Source: Natrinema sp. CBA1119
Lineage (GTDB): Archaea > Halobacteriota > Halobacteria > Halobacteriales > Natrialbaceae
NCBI RefSeq assembly: GCF_002572525.1
Contig: NZ_PDBS01000008.1
Span: forward strand, 465,309-529,308
Reading direction: 5' to 3'
Length of the DNA stretch: 64,000 nucleotides
The position numbers and the translations under genes are program-made. Position 1 is the stretch's first letter, and each line of letters starts with the position of its first letter. Under the pieces are notes generated by a model, which was not told where the DNA came from, did no database searches, and was given only the letters and a program-made list of their open reading frames with translations. This document shows positions 27,764-36,391 of the stretch, piece after piece.

Positions 27764-27925
27764 ATGGCATTCTTCTGGCCGGCAGTCGGGCCGACAACCT
27801 TGAAGGCGATCGTCCGCGAGTTCGACAGTCTGGACGAGCTTCGGAGGAGCGAGCAGGCGCGACTGGAGGACGTGTATGGGGTTGGGGACGAGACGGCCAA
27901 CGCAGTACTCGAACGAGTACGTTGA
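27764..27925 (+). pseudogene. HhH module relic 6
   Basis: 53 codons from an ATG (MAFFWPAVGPTTLKAIVREF, DSLDELRRSEQARLEDVYGV, GDETANAVLERVR). Both hairpins are present and uninterrupted, so of all copies this one could still be translated as a mini DNA-binding peptide. Near-identical in parts to relic 2. Confidence 0.55.
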
Positions 27926-27998
27926 ACAGTTCCGTTACCAAGGCATTGCATACGCTGCACCCTAGATTCATTATATCAGACTGTTCTTGTAGAGACGA

Positions 27999-28427
27999 AT
28001 GGCCGACTGTGATTTCCCGAACTGTCCTGGGGATAACAGCATAGAGAATTCTTGCTCTTACCGTGGGTACAGCTACTGTTCTGAACATCGACTTCCAGAA
28101 AATCACGACTGTCTTTCGCTATCTAAGTCGAACACACTCGGACCAGATTTTAGTGGCGATATTGATTCCTCAGAAACCATACCAGACAAGGTGCCGGTAA
28201 GTGAACCGGCAGAGAAATCAGAATGTGATCGCTGTTCGAACTACACTACCCCTGACCATGGTCTCTGCCTCGATTGCCGGCGAAAAGAACAGACAATTTC
28301 CTCACGAAGCCCTGGCGTAAGTGGAGACGGTTCGCTCGAATCAAACGGAAGGCAGGTGAGACAGGAAGAAGAGCAAGATGATTCAGGCGGGCTATTCTCG
28401 AGGATCAAGGCGCTGCTTCACCGTTGA
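27999..28427 (+). CDS. AN1-type zinc-finger protein
   Basis: 142 residues. The N-terminal AN1-like finger is ADCDFPNCPG...CSYRGYSYCSEHRLPENHDC. A second four-Cys knuckle follows (CDRCSNYTTPDHGLCLDCRR), then an acidic, disordered C-terminal half ending in an amphipathic helix (GGLFSRIKALLHR). Many haloarchaeal AN1 proteins end in a membrane helix; here only an amphipathic tail is left. Confidence 0.8.
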   Translation: MADCDFPNCPGDNSIENSCSYRGYSYCSEHRLPENHDCLSLSKSNTLGPDFSGDIDSSETIPDKVPVSEPAEKSECDRCSNYTTPDHGLCLDCRRKEQTISSRSPGVSGDGSLESNGRQVRQEEEQDDSGGLFSRIKALLHR

Positions 28428-28444
28428 CGGCCTCGTAGGCCGGA

Positions 28445-28627
28445 TTAAGCAAGACGTCGAATAATCTCGAGTACACACAACAGGGAGAGAACTATAGCTA
28501 ACCCAACCCCAAAGTCACCGATCCCGCCACCGGCCAGATGAATTATGATGGCGACTCCGGCGAACACTCCGAAGGCCAGAAATGCGGCTGTCGCGATGTT
28601 TTCGGCTCCTTTCGGTAAGAAGTTCAT
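28445..28627 (-). CDS. small two-span membrane protein
   Basis: 60 residues with two hydrophobic helices (AAFLAFGVFAGVAIIIHLAG and FGVGLAIVLSLLCVLEII). Family not recognised. Confidence 0.6.
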   Translation of the reverse strand: MNFLPKGAENIATAAFLAFGVFAGVAIIIHLAGGGIGDFGVGLAIVLSLLCVLEIIRRLA

Positions 28628-28674
28628 TCGTTTTCGAGATCTGCATATTGATAGTTGAAGGTGTCGGGGTCAGG

Positions 28675-29340
28675 TCACAGCCCGTCAGGGTGGATCGGTA
28701 CTGGCCCTTCTGGTTCTTCAAGCCGGTGGAATAGATACACGTAGCGTTCTACTCCACGGTCGCCGTGGTCTGTTGCGTGCTGATACGGAATCACAATGAG
28801 CGTATCTGTCCCTCAGTACTGACTCGCCGTGTACCACTTTTTTGCAGCGATGCGGCCCACTTCGACGTAGGTGTTGCAATCATCACAGTCGCACGCAACG
28901 TCGGCTATTCCCGCATCATATCCGACCTCGAATCGGGGCGGGTCGTACACCCACTCGCGGTTGTATTCGGACGTTCCATCGTAGAACAGGTTATCTAACC
29001 GCGAGAAAGCGTGCCCACATCGGTCTAAAAACTCTGCGGCGAGAACCTTGAGCGAGATGTGTTGCGTTGATTCGGAACCGCCTTGCGGCAGATCGTGGTC
29101 CCACCGCCAGATCCGCGGAATGTAGGTTCGGTAGGTGGCTCGAAATGCAACCCATTCTTCGGACTCGAATGCACCCTCGAGCTTCGAGACGTACCGATGA
29201 TCGGTGATCTCTGCCCGGTGGCCGCCATGAGAGTGGAATGCATCGCCAGCATCGGCAGGATCGACGCGGTCGACACTGACGATTTTGGATTCAACCGGGT
29301 CATCGGGCTCATGCCGCGCCTTCCGTTCGCGTCTATTCAC
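28675..29340 (-). CDS. hypothetical protein downstream of integrase, with in-frame stop
   Basis: 175 residues are encoded from 29340 to a TGA at 28813-28815. Beyond it the same frame continues for 45 sense codons of credible protein (GTDTLIVIPYQHATDHGDRG, VERYVYLFHRLEEPEGPVPI). So either the protein lost its C-terminus to a nonsense mutation or the stop is read through. A CDCDDC cluster near the C-terminus may bind metal. It overlaps the integrase stop by 8 nt and is co-transcribed with it. Confidence 0.65.
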
Positions 29341-30502
29341 CGCTCCCGTCCTCGAGAATATCGCCGACCTGTTTCGCGGTCTCGCTGGTTTTCACGTCCT
29401 GGTAGGACTGTTCGGTCACGTCGGGCGACCCGTGGCGCAACGATTTCTGTGCGATTGTCGTGTGGCCTTTTCGTATCAATTCGTGTCCGAGTCCCCGTCT
29501 CGCGCCGTGCGGTTTTAGATACACGTTCTCGTCGGAGTCGTACTCGATACACTCATACAGCGGCGCGAGGTCCGCTGAAATCCGTTGCAGGACAGACCGC
29601 GCCCCGTTCGTCGAGATCGCCGGGGGCAGCACCTCGTGCTCGCGGAGCAGCTCGTCGATCAACGCTCGCTTGAGCATCGTATCGACGCGTGCTTTCGAGA
29701 ACTCCGACTCGAGCGCCTTTCGCTTCGACGGGTAGTGATTCGTCGGAAAGACCGGCCACTCGTCGGTCGGCGGGTCGGCGACGGTGTAGTATTTCTCGAG
29801 TTTCGACGCTGCCCGATCGGGGAGTTGTACGTCTTGGAACGGGTCGGGATGGGTTCGTTTGACCTTTCCTCGCACCGTGAGCGTGTTCCCCTCGAGATTC
29901 ACGTCGGCCCACGTAATCCCGTTTCGCCGGTCGTCACGCGGTTTCGAGAACAGTTCGGCCCCACGCGCCCCAGTCAGACCGAGCACGGCGACCAGCGCCC
30001 GGAGACGGTACCGTTCGAGGCGGATCGACGGCGGGGCTTGGGGCAACTCGAGGGCGCTGTCGACCTGCCGATCGAAGTGTCGAATCAGCGTTTCGCGTTG
30101 GTCGGCGGTCCAGAATTGACGGTCGACCTGCGAGTCGATCCCCGGCAAGAACTCGTCCACGTCGTTTTGCTTCGCCGGGTTCGTGTCCAGTTTCCCCTCG
30201 CGGACACAAAAGGACAGGAACGCACGCACATACGCGTAGTATCGGTGGGCCGTCCGTCCCGATAGCTCGCGGTCGTCGCTTTCGGTCTCGTCGGAGAGGT
30301 ACTCGCCGTAGCGGCGGCAGCAGTCGCGGTCGAGATCGTCGTAGGACTCGACGCCACGCTCCGCGAGAAATTCGCCGAGGACGTGGTCGACGGTCGCCCG
30401 TGATCCTTCGCCGAGCGTTTTCAGGTACGACTGCATTGCGTCTTTGACCGGGTTTCCCCTACCCTTCGAGCGGTCAGGAACCCGCTGCTCGCTGGAATCC
30501 AT
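29333..30502 (-). CDS. int: tyrosine recombinase (site-specific integrase)
   Basis: 389 residues. The N-terminal SAM-like core-binding domain spans about residues 15-125. The catalytic set is Arg in LGLTGARGAELF, H-x-x-R in HGARRGLGHEL, His in LRHGSPDVT and nucleophile Tyr in EQSYQDV. It integrates or excises an element by strand exchange at att sites. It lies at one side of the accessory region and probably mobilised some or all of it. A perfect inverted repeat of 11-6-11 architecture sits 40 bp before its start. Confidence 0.92.
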   Translation of the reverse strand: MDSSEQRVPDRSKGRGNPVKDAMQSYLKTLGEGSRATVDHVLGEFLAERGVESYDDLDRDCCRRYGEYLSDETESDDRELSGRTAHRYYAYVRAFLSFCVREGKLDTNPAKQNDVDEFLPGIDSQVDRQFWTADQRETLIRHFDRQVDSALELPQAPPSIRLERYRLRALVAVLGLTGARGAELFSKPRDDRRNGITWADVNLEGNTLTVRGKVKRTHPDPFQDVQLPDRAASKLEKYYTVADPPTDEWPVFPTNHYPSKRKALESEFSKARVDTMLKRALIDELLREHEVLPPAISTNGARSVLQRISADLAPLYECIEYDSDENVYLKPHGARRGLGHELIRKGHTTIAQKSLRHGSPDVTEQSYQDVKTSETAKQVGDILEDGSGE

Positions 30503-30541
30503 CTGTTCGGATGTCTGTACAGTAGCGCCCCTAGTAAAGTT

Positions 30542-30569
30542 ACTGTGTCAAACTCGTCTTTGACACAGT
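30542..30569. promoter_or_regulatory. 28-bp inverted repeat, 11-6-11, upstream of the integrase
   Basis: Arms actgtgtcaaa (30542-30552) and tttgacacagt (30559-30569) are exact complements around ctcgtc. This is the geometry of a tyrosine-recombinase core site (two 11-bp arms, 6-bp crossover), but it could also be an operator for the integrase promoter. Confidence 0.75.
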
Positions 30570-30796
30570 GGTATGCTACGAGAGAGAACAGGCGTTTCGG
30601 GCCGTCTCGAGTACAATAGCAGTCAATACGGCACCTCATAAATTGCATGATGATATACCAATCTGCGGCCTAGAGAACGGAGCGGTAGTCGATAATGCAA
30701 TGGACGGGGACGGTCAAGGAGTGGACGGCAGAATGTTCGGATCCAGAAGATGTGCAGTGAAAATTGCATGTGGATTAGAGATGACCGGTTACCAGC

Positions 30797-31429
30797 TCAC
30801 CCGGTCATGTTCTCTTCCGTAGTGGGCTGTGTCTCCTCTTCCTGTGTCGGCTGTTGTCCGAGCCCAAGACTCTCAACTACTGCCATCGCGGGAGCAATCT
30901 GGCCACGAATCTCGCCCGCTGGATTCTGCTCAGTGTGGAGATTAACATAGGCGTTGCCGGTAGCCATCGCTTCCAGAAGCGTCTCGATCGACTCACCTTC
31001 GAGCGGTCCCGTCAAGTTCTCACTTGTAATAGTCCCGTCAGCGACGGCGCCGTCATGTCGCCCTTCTATCAGCCTCGGTTCCTGTGCTTCAGGACCCGGG
31101 TATAGCCATGCAACGACCGGACCGTTCTCGTCGATACTTCCCTGATGAATATGAGCCTGCGTGAGGTTTTCGATCGCCTGAACAATAAGCCCGTAATGAA
31201 CTGCGCTCCTGTCCTCGGTGACAGCAAATGCTGCTGCGCCCTGGGCCACTGTCTCGACTGGCGGAACCTGCTGTCCACCTGTTGGTATTGCGACATACAT
31301 CCCGATGTCTTGCTGTTCGCCCTGGTCGTTCCCTGCCCTATCTTGATCACTCCTTGCGGCCGCAGTGCCAAACTGACTTCCGAGTAGTGCACCTGCGGTG
31401 AGCTTGAGTGCATTGCGTCTCTCAATCAT
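30797..31429 (-). CDS. CHRD-domain exported protein (Tat-like signal)
   Basis: 210 residues. The N-terminus MIERRNALKLTAGALLG is a twin-arginine-like signal. The CHRD domain follows (VQAIENLTQAHIHQGSIDEN, GPVVAWLYPG, and the closing NAYVNLHTEQNPAGEIRGQI). CHRD domains were defined in chordin and occur in exported prokaryotic proteins of unknown role. An acidic Thr/Glu tail ends the protein. Confidence 0.86.
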   Translation of the reverse strand: MIERRNALKLTAGALLGSQFGTAAARSDQDRAGNDQGEQQDIGMYVAIPTGGQQVPPVETVAQGAAAFAVTEDRSAVHYGLIVQAIENLTQAHIHQGSIDENGPVVAWLYPGPEAQEPRLIEGRHDGAVADGTITSENLTGPLEGESIETLLEAMATGNAYVNLHTEQNPAGEIRGQIAPAMAVVESLGLGQQPTQEEETQPTTEENMTG

Positions 31430-31847
31430 GGTTTTCTCCTCCGTCTGGAGTATGGCGGTGTAATCGCCACAGATGACAACAGAGGATTATAATTTTAGTT
31501 ATTAACATGCTATGGCGTCTGTTTCAGACGTTAATACAGGCTGTTATTCTTCTACTCGGTATTACCGGAGAGCCACCGCAGTTTACGGTAATACAGCAGA
31601 ACGTTGCGTAGCGAAACTGTCGCAAGTATTCCTCCTACGAAGATAATCTACCGATAGAATACGAGAATCTATTCGTCTTCGGTCTGGTGTTGGCAGTAGA
31701 CTTATCGCCTATTGAGGATGTGATATAGTAACGGAAAGGCTGCAGAGTAGTCGCTGTGAACGGATATACAAACGTTCGGAGTTCCAAGCGGTTGGGTAGC
31801 TTATTTAAATCCTCTTACATAGTATGTACTCATGACGGTAGAAATGG
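31430..31847. other. 418-bp intergenic region
   Basis: Low-GC stretch with several possible TATA sequences, for example tatttaaat near 31802. No coding signal. Confidence 0.45.
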
Positions 31848-32279
31848 GTGGAGACCCGGGACGCAGACCAGTGCGGGAACAGCGCGCACATCCTGTTGCC
31901 GAAACGCTTCCGCGGCAAACAGTTCCGGGCAGAACTGGTGGCCGAGACGGAGCAGTGGAAAGAAGCACGCGAAGCCAAACAGTGTGGTAACAGCGCCCAC
32001 ATCCTCCTGTCCAAATGCTTCCGTGGAAAGACGTTTCGCGTAGAATTAGTTGATAAAGGCGATACCTGGTGGCGCGAGTCCCGACTCGGGCCGAAGAAAG
32101 GCGACTGTCGGGTCGCGCATATCGACGCCGTCGATCCGTCCGACGAATCGGCGCTCGAGCCCTACCGGGAACTGTCGGGCTTCGCGACGGTCGGCGACTG
32201 GCAGGCGGCGATCGCGGAGTTGAATGGCGCGATGGATAGCGGGCACCTGTATCGGGTGACGACCGAGGGAGAGGCGTAA
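31848..32279 (+). CDS. duplicated AbrB/DUF2080-like domain protein
   Basis: 143 residues from a GTG at 31848; an ATG at 31832 is out of frame by one, so the 5' end may be frameshifted. Two tandem copies of a swapped-hairpin motif are seen: QCGNSAHILLPKRFRGKQFR and QCGNSAHILLSKCFRGKTFR. They resemble DUF2080 transposase-associated and AbrB antitoxin-like domains. The C-terminal part (GPKKGDCRVAHIDAVDP...YRELSGFATVGDWQAAI) is PUA/ASCH-like in feel but not certain. It is followed 4 nt later by a membrane protein. Confidence 0.55.
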   Translation: METRDADQCGNSAHILLPKRFRGKQFRAELVAETEQWKEAREAKQCGNSAHILLSKCFRGKTFRVELVDKGDTWWRESRLGPKKGDCRVAHIDAVDPSDESALEPYRELSGFATVGDWQAAIAELNGAMDSGHLYRVTTEGEA

Positions 32280-32283
32280 GACT

Positions 32284-32607
32284 ATGGCCGAACAGGTCTC
32301 TGGCGAACCGCAGGCCGAATCCGATAATACAGGTGGTGAAGGTGCAAGCTATGGGGTGTTCAAATTCCTCAGCCTGTTCGGATTCATCATGGGATACTTC
32401 ATCGTTTCCGGGTCGGTCGCCACTCTCATCTACCTCGACTGGATTGGGCTGGCCCCCGCGATCGCCGATGCCACTGAACCGCTACCAAATGCCGCAAACG
32501 GGATAATTGGTGTCTTCGCGGTGTTCGTCAATACTGTTCTACTGGCCCTGTTAATGAAGAACAGTCAGTCCGTCGTGGAATTAAGCGAAGAACACGGCAG
32601 GTTCTAG
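32284..32607 (+). CDS. two-span membrane protein
   Basis: 107 residues: acidic N-terminus, then FKFLSLFGFIMGYFIVSGSV... and NAANGIIGVFAVFVNTVLLALLM as membrane helices, acidic C-terminus. It starts 4 nt after the AbrB-like gene, so probably one transcript. Function unknown. Confidence 0.65.
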   Translation: MAEQVSGEPQAESDNTGGEGASYGVFKFLSLFGFIMGYFIVSGSVATLIYLDWIGLAPAIADATEPLPNAANGIIGVFAVFVNTVLLALLMKNSQSVVELSEEHGRF

Positions 32608-32625
32608 CCCGACTCTTTTCTCACA

Positions 32626-32675
32626 CGCTATCCCGCTGCCCAAGCGCATCCTCAATTTCGAGCCCGTGACTCGCA
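32626..32675 (-). pseudogene. fragment of the 60-residue helical family (copy A)
   Basis: Near-identical to 33498-33546: minus strand reads DIVASHGLEIEDALGQRDSV then stop. Only the C-terminal helix of the family is left. The rest of 32608-32947 has no gene that I can see. Confidence 0.55.
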
Positions 32676-32947
32676 ACGATATCATGGAGGAAGATGAGGT
32701 CGAGCGCCGGAAGCATGCAAATGGGACTATCACCTACCGACGGACCGAATAGCCGTTCTACCTGATTCCGGACATAGTTGTTCTCCGAGTCGGCATATGG
32801 TTCGGTCCACTAGAAACCGTTACAGTCTAAGAGATACGGAACTATTTTGCTGTTATTATATTATCTCTTCATGTATATAGTGTCTCCTCGGAAAGAGCCG
32901 TCTGGCGCGCTATAGAGCGTCTACACAAAGTAAAGGGGTGAGAAGGA

Positions 32948-33373
32948 TTACCGGACAATAGTCACTGGAACTGGTGAGCGCCGTGTCACGGCCTCCGCAA
33001 CGCTTCCAAGGAGGATACGACTGGCACCGGACCGTCCATGGCTCCCCATGACGACGTGGTCGATATCATTCTCATCTATATACTCATGAATTGTCTGAAT
33101 TGGTGGCCCCGTCTCGAGTTCGGTTTCAATGACAGTCCCATGGTCGGCTGCAGTTTGACGAGTGCGCTCGAGTAGTTCTTCCGCTCTATTGCGTAGTTGT
33201 TGGATGTACTCTTCACTAAAGCGATAGCCTTCGTCGCCGTACATGGCGATTTGATTGACGTCGATCACGTGGAGGACTGTAAGGTTGTCATCCGAATATT
33301 CTTCTAGGGCATATTCGAGCGCATTAGTTGATTGACTTGAATGATCAACTGGAACGAGGATATTGCGCACCAT
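32948..33373 (-). CDS. universal stress protein (UspA) family
   Basis: 141 residues from MVRNILVPVDHSSQSTNALE (33373); a Met five codons earlier is possible. The ATP-binding motif is complete: VVMGSHGRSGASRILLGSVA, with the Asp of LVPVDHS. A canonical ATP-binding Usp, unlike the one at 23993. Confidence 0.92.
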   Translation of the reverse strand: MVRNILVPVDHSSQSTNALEYALEEYSDDNLTVLHVIDVNQIAMYGDEGYRFSEEYIQQLRNRAEELLERTRQTAADHGTVIETELETGPPIQTIHEYIDENDIDHVVMGSHGRSGASRILLGSVAEAVTRRSPVPVTIVR

Positions 33374-33497
33374 GGTAGATATTGGCACCCTTCCTATAAA
33401 TCACCATCTGTCTGTCAAATAGGCCTACTTTCCTGCATTCCCTCTCTTGTGGTTATTTGTACCGCCTCGAGAGCTAACGTGGCAGTTCGGACTACAC

Positions 33498-33666
33498 CGC
33501 TATCCCGCTGCGAAAGCGCATCCTCAATTTCGAGCCCGTGACTCGCGGCGATCTCTTTCGCGAGCACCCACGCTCGAGCCGCCCGTTCGGGTTAGACGTC
33601 CATTCGATCCGCGTGGTATTCGACGAGTGCCTCGACGACGAGCAAGTCTTCTTGTGGGGTTCGCAT
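33498..33666 (-). pseudogene. 60-residue helical family, nonsense copy (copy B)
   Basis: Starts MRTPQEDLLVVEALVEYHAD at 33666. TAA at 33592-33594 interrupts after RMDV, where the copy at 36997 has CAA (Gln). The frame then continues PERAARAWVLAKEIAASHGL. The family is shared with the intact gene at 33706. Confidence 0.65.
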
Positions 33667-33705
33667 CGACGGGATTGGGCTCGGCTTCGGATAAAAAGAG
33701 TCGGA

Positions 33706-33885
33706 CTATCGGGAAAGGTACTGACCCACCGCTTCGTCGATCGTCAGTCCGTGCTCAGCGGCCAGATCCCGCGCTCGTATCCACGCCCGGCGAGCCCGTT
33801 CGGTGTCGCAATCGCGGAGGACGTCGTGATACTCGACAAGCGCGCTGATGAGGAGAGTATCGTCCTCGAGTCGGCACTCACGCAT
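33706..33885 (-). CDS. 60-residue helical family, intact copy C
   Basis: 59 residues (MRECRLEDDTLLISALVEYH ... RAWIRARDLAAEHGLTIDEA, VGQYLSR), all-helical by pattern: two helices flanking an ARRAW turn. A second intact copy is at 37810. About 80 % nucleotide identity by eye. Function unknown; size and duplication with decayed partners recall small regulatory or antitoxin-like proteins, but no toxin is adjacent. Confidence 0.6.
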   Translation of the reverse strand: MRECRLEDDTLLISALVEYHDVLRDCDTERARRAWIRARDLAAEHGLTIDEAVGQYLSR

Positions 33886-34327
33886 TACAGTCCGAGCCAA
33901 TGACCGACGGGATAACTGCTTCGGCCAGTGGTTAGCAGTAGATCGTAGCACGATTTCGTTATTCAGAGTATGACGTGAAACTGGGGTAAGTACAGACGAA
34001 CGATGGAAAACTGTAGATTTATTTGCGGGTAACTTCCAAGGCTTATGTATTAAATAAATAACGCCCACTATATCATCTATCGACTGCGGTGGTGACACGC
34101 TATTAGTTATGGTTCTGTAATCCGGCTAATGGGATCAGAGGGGATTCAATACCTCTGGTATGATGCACCCTGTTAGGAGTCCGTATGACAAAAGCGCATC
34201 TGTTGAGTGAGAACCTGATGCAGTCAATTGGGACTGAACGGGGTAGACGTGGCCGGGAGTTATCACCCCCTCTGTATGGCGTGATCAAAGTACCAACGTC
34301 ATGCGATTCAGACACACGGGGTGACAA
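33886..34327. other. 442-bp intergenic region
   Basis: AT-rich (34010-34080 has several TATA-like strings). No defensible gene; a 74-codon minus-strand frame has no motif. Confidence 0.45.
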
Positions 34328-35017
34328 ATGAGTTTGATCGCCGAGTTTAGCATTGTCTCTCCGCTAATGAGAGAAGCCGAAGCAGTCCCAGAGATGGTGT
34401 TCCACACGGAGGACATACATATGACGCAGGCGGGGGAAGGGAAACACGTCTTCTGGGCTTCTGGTGACGATTTCGACACCTTTGAATCAGCACTCCAAGC
34501 CGACCCCACTACCAAAGAGTATGCCTGTCTCACTGAACTTGACGACCGACGTTTATATCGTGTGACGTACCCCGAAGACGCTGTACAGGAGTTATTATAT
34601 CCAAAAGCGGCTGAGCATGATATGGTATATCTCGATGTTACAACTACATATGAGGAGTCCCGCTTTCGTGCTCGCATCCCAACTTTGGAGGCACTAAAAG
34701 CGTACCGTGAAGCCTGCGAAGAGGAAGGGATTCCGTTTCATCTTCACCGTCTCTATCAGGAACAGCCTGATGACCCGGCTGAACGGTTCGAATTGACTTC
34801 TGCTCAGCATGATGTACTCGTTCGAGCACATGAGCGTGGCTACTTTAACGAGCCACGCTGCATTACACTCGAAGAGTTGGCAGATGAGGTCGAAGTTACC
34901 TCATCTGCACTTGGGCGGCGACTGCGACGAGCACTAGACACACTCATTGACCAGACGGTCCGTTCAGACACCGAAGATATCAATCATAGATCATCGTCTG
35001 AACGAGATGCCACTTAA
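34328..35017 (+). CDS. Bat-type helix-turn-helix transcription regulator
   Basis: 229 residues. The N-terminal acidic ligand-like domain (MSLIAEFSIVSPLMREAEAV ... EDIHMTQ) and the C-terminal HTH_10 (FELTSAQHDVLVRAHERGYF, LEELADEVEVTSSALGRRLR) match the bacterio-opsin-activator family. It is presumed to regulate neighbours by binding DNA through the C-terminal HTH. A HalOD1 gene follows 56 bp downstream. Confidence 0.88.
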   Translation: MSLIAEFSIVSPLMREAEAVPEMVFHTEDIHMTQAGEGKHVFWASGDDFDTFESALQADPTTKEYACLTELDDRRLYRVTYPEDAVQELLYPKAAEHDMVYLDVTTTYEESRFRARIPTLEALKAYREACEEEGIPFHLHRLYQEQPDDPAERFELTSAQHDVLVRAHERGYFNEPRCITLEELADEVEVTSSALGRRLRRALDTLIDQTVRSDTEDINHRSSSERDAT

Positions 35018-35073
35018 ACACGTAGATACTGACTACGGAGACTCACATGTATGGAGTGCTCAATAGGAAATAG

Positions 35074-35376
35074 ATGTCAAGCACAGATTCCCCTGTTAAG
35101 TATACGTGCAGTGAGGATGACCCCGTCAGCCAAACAGTCATAGCTGCTGTTGCAGAGGCATCAAATCGTGATCCTATTGAACTAGATCCGCTCTACGAAT
35201 ATATCGACCCTGATGCCCTGAACACTCTCTTTCATCCCCACTCCAGTGATGAGGCGGATCAAGATGAAGCGTATCTGGAATTCACCTATACAACGTATCG
35301 CGTCGCAGTGACCGCCAACTACGTTCACGTCTCTCAGGTAGAAGGATCGGAGAGCAGCAGTACAGTCGACCTGTAA
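35074..35376 (+). CDS. HalOD1 output-domain protein
   Basis: 100 residues. HalOD1 pattern: PVSQTVIAAVAEASNRDPIE, LDPLYEYIDPDALNTLF and strands LEFTYTTYRVAVTANYVHVS. Downstream of the Bat-type regulator and 8 bp upstream of a 54-residue gene. Confidence 0.82.
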   Translation: MSSTDSPVKYTCSEDDPVSQTVIAAVAEASNRDPIELDPLYEYIDPDALNTLFHPHSSDEADQDEAYLEFTYTTYRVAVTANYVHVSQVEGSESSSTVDL

Positions 35377-35384
35377 CACACGTC

Positions 35385-35549
35385 ATGGCGAATAACCAGT
35401 CAATTGACGATACTGAATCACTTCGTTCCGCTCTCCAAGCGATCTTAGAAGAAGCAGAAACTAACGATGTCGAAATAGAGGGGAGCCTACGGATCCAGTC
35501 GACAACTGAACATCCGAATTGGGAAATCCAGGTCTGGCAACTCGAATGA
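35385..35549 (+). CDS. small protein, paralogue of 36173
   Basis: 54 residues (MANNQSIDDTESLRSALQAI, LEEAETNDVEIEGSLRIQST, TEHPNWEIQVWQLE). The core D-V/I-E-G-x-x-x-I-x-S...PNW-x-I/M matches the gene at 36173, so this is a real small haloarchaeal family. It follows HalOD1 by 8 bp, probably in the same transcript. Role unknown. Confidence 0.65.
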   Translation: MANNQSIDDTESLRSALQAILEEAETNDVEIEGSLRIQSTTEHPNWEIQVWQLE

Positions 35550-35586
35550 CCGATAATTTTCAGCATTCATACGAATGGGGGGAAAG

Positions 35587-35721
35587 ATGAGTGTGCCTGT
35601 ACAGGAATGCAAGCGGTGTCTGAACTGTGGCACGGTGGAAAGAGAGCTGATTTATACGTACTGCGAGACCTGTGCGACGCCTCTCGTCGAGTCGTACAAT
35701 TGTGGCGAACCGCAAGATTAA
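35587..35721 (+). CDS. 44-residue zinc-ribbon protein
   Basis: MSVPVQECKRCLNCGTVERE, then YTYCETCATPLVESYNCGEP. Paired CxxC knuckles (CLNCG and CETC) form a complete ribbon. A small CPxCG-type protein; these are numerous in haloarchaea. Confidence 0.6.
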   Translation: MSVPVQECKRCLNCGTVERELIYTYCETCATPLVESYNCGEPQD

Positions 35722-35821
35722 GTAAACGACTGTTTACAGCGATCAATACGCAAGCCTACGTATCGGTTGGTTCACCGAAATCGGGATACGCTCTTGTGCA
35801 GGAGATTGTTGGTAACCGCGA

Positions 35822-35968
35822 TTAACGGTCAGGACCGACCGTAAAACCACCCTCATAGCTTCTCAGATCGATAATCTGATCGGCGCTTGATGAACTCTGT
35901 GCTGTGTCGAAACCACCAGATGGCTCTCCACCAACAACGATCTTCACACGGGATAGAAACAGTCCCAT
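35822..35968 (-). CDS. 48-residue small protein
   Basis: MGLFLSRVKIVVGGEPSGGF, then DTAQSSSSADQIIDLRSYEG and GFTVGPDR. Clean start and stop and a non-random composition in a region otherwise empty. A probable microprotein, family not recognised. 35969-36172 holds nothing else. Confidence 0.5.
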   Translation of the reverse strand: MGLFLSRVKIVVGGEPSGGFDTAQSSSSADQIIDLRSYEGGFTVGPDR

Positions 35969-36172
35969 GAGAATCGGTCTATGACATCTAATGCCATGGT
36001 GGAAGTTAATTAATCGCCGCCCTCAAATCCCACACTACATCCTTTCAAATGGATCTGCAGTAGGTAGGTGACTGTCGGGTAGCTGGATGAACGAACGATA
36101 TGGTTATCACCGTCCCGTCCGTGGAAGATGTGAGAGCTCAAACAGTCTCTACCGTTCTGAACTCTCTCTATC

Positions 36173-36391
36173 ATGGAAGCCACTGACCCCTCCGAGCCCT
36201 TCGCTGACGTGACAACTGCATTCGAACACGATCTCCAGGAGTTGATCCTCACCGCATTTGGTCGGGGCGCAGATATCGAAGGCACGTGGGAGATCGCATC
36301 TTCTGTCTCTGATGCCCCGAATTGGCGGATGACAATTGAGAAAATATCGCCCACGGAGTCCACGTATGAACCGACGTTTCTCGAAGAGTAA
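36173..36391 (+). CDS. small protein, paralogue of 35385
   Basis: 72 residues ([40 protein letters not shown]). Shares the IEG...PNW core with the 54-residue gene at 35385 and adds a C-terminal tail. Function unknown. Confidence 0.6.
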   Translation: MEATDPSEPFADVTTAFEHDLQELILTAFGRGADIEGTWEIASSVSDAPNWRMTIEKISPTESTYEPTFLEE

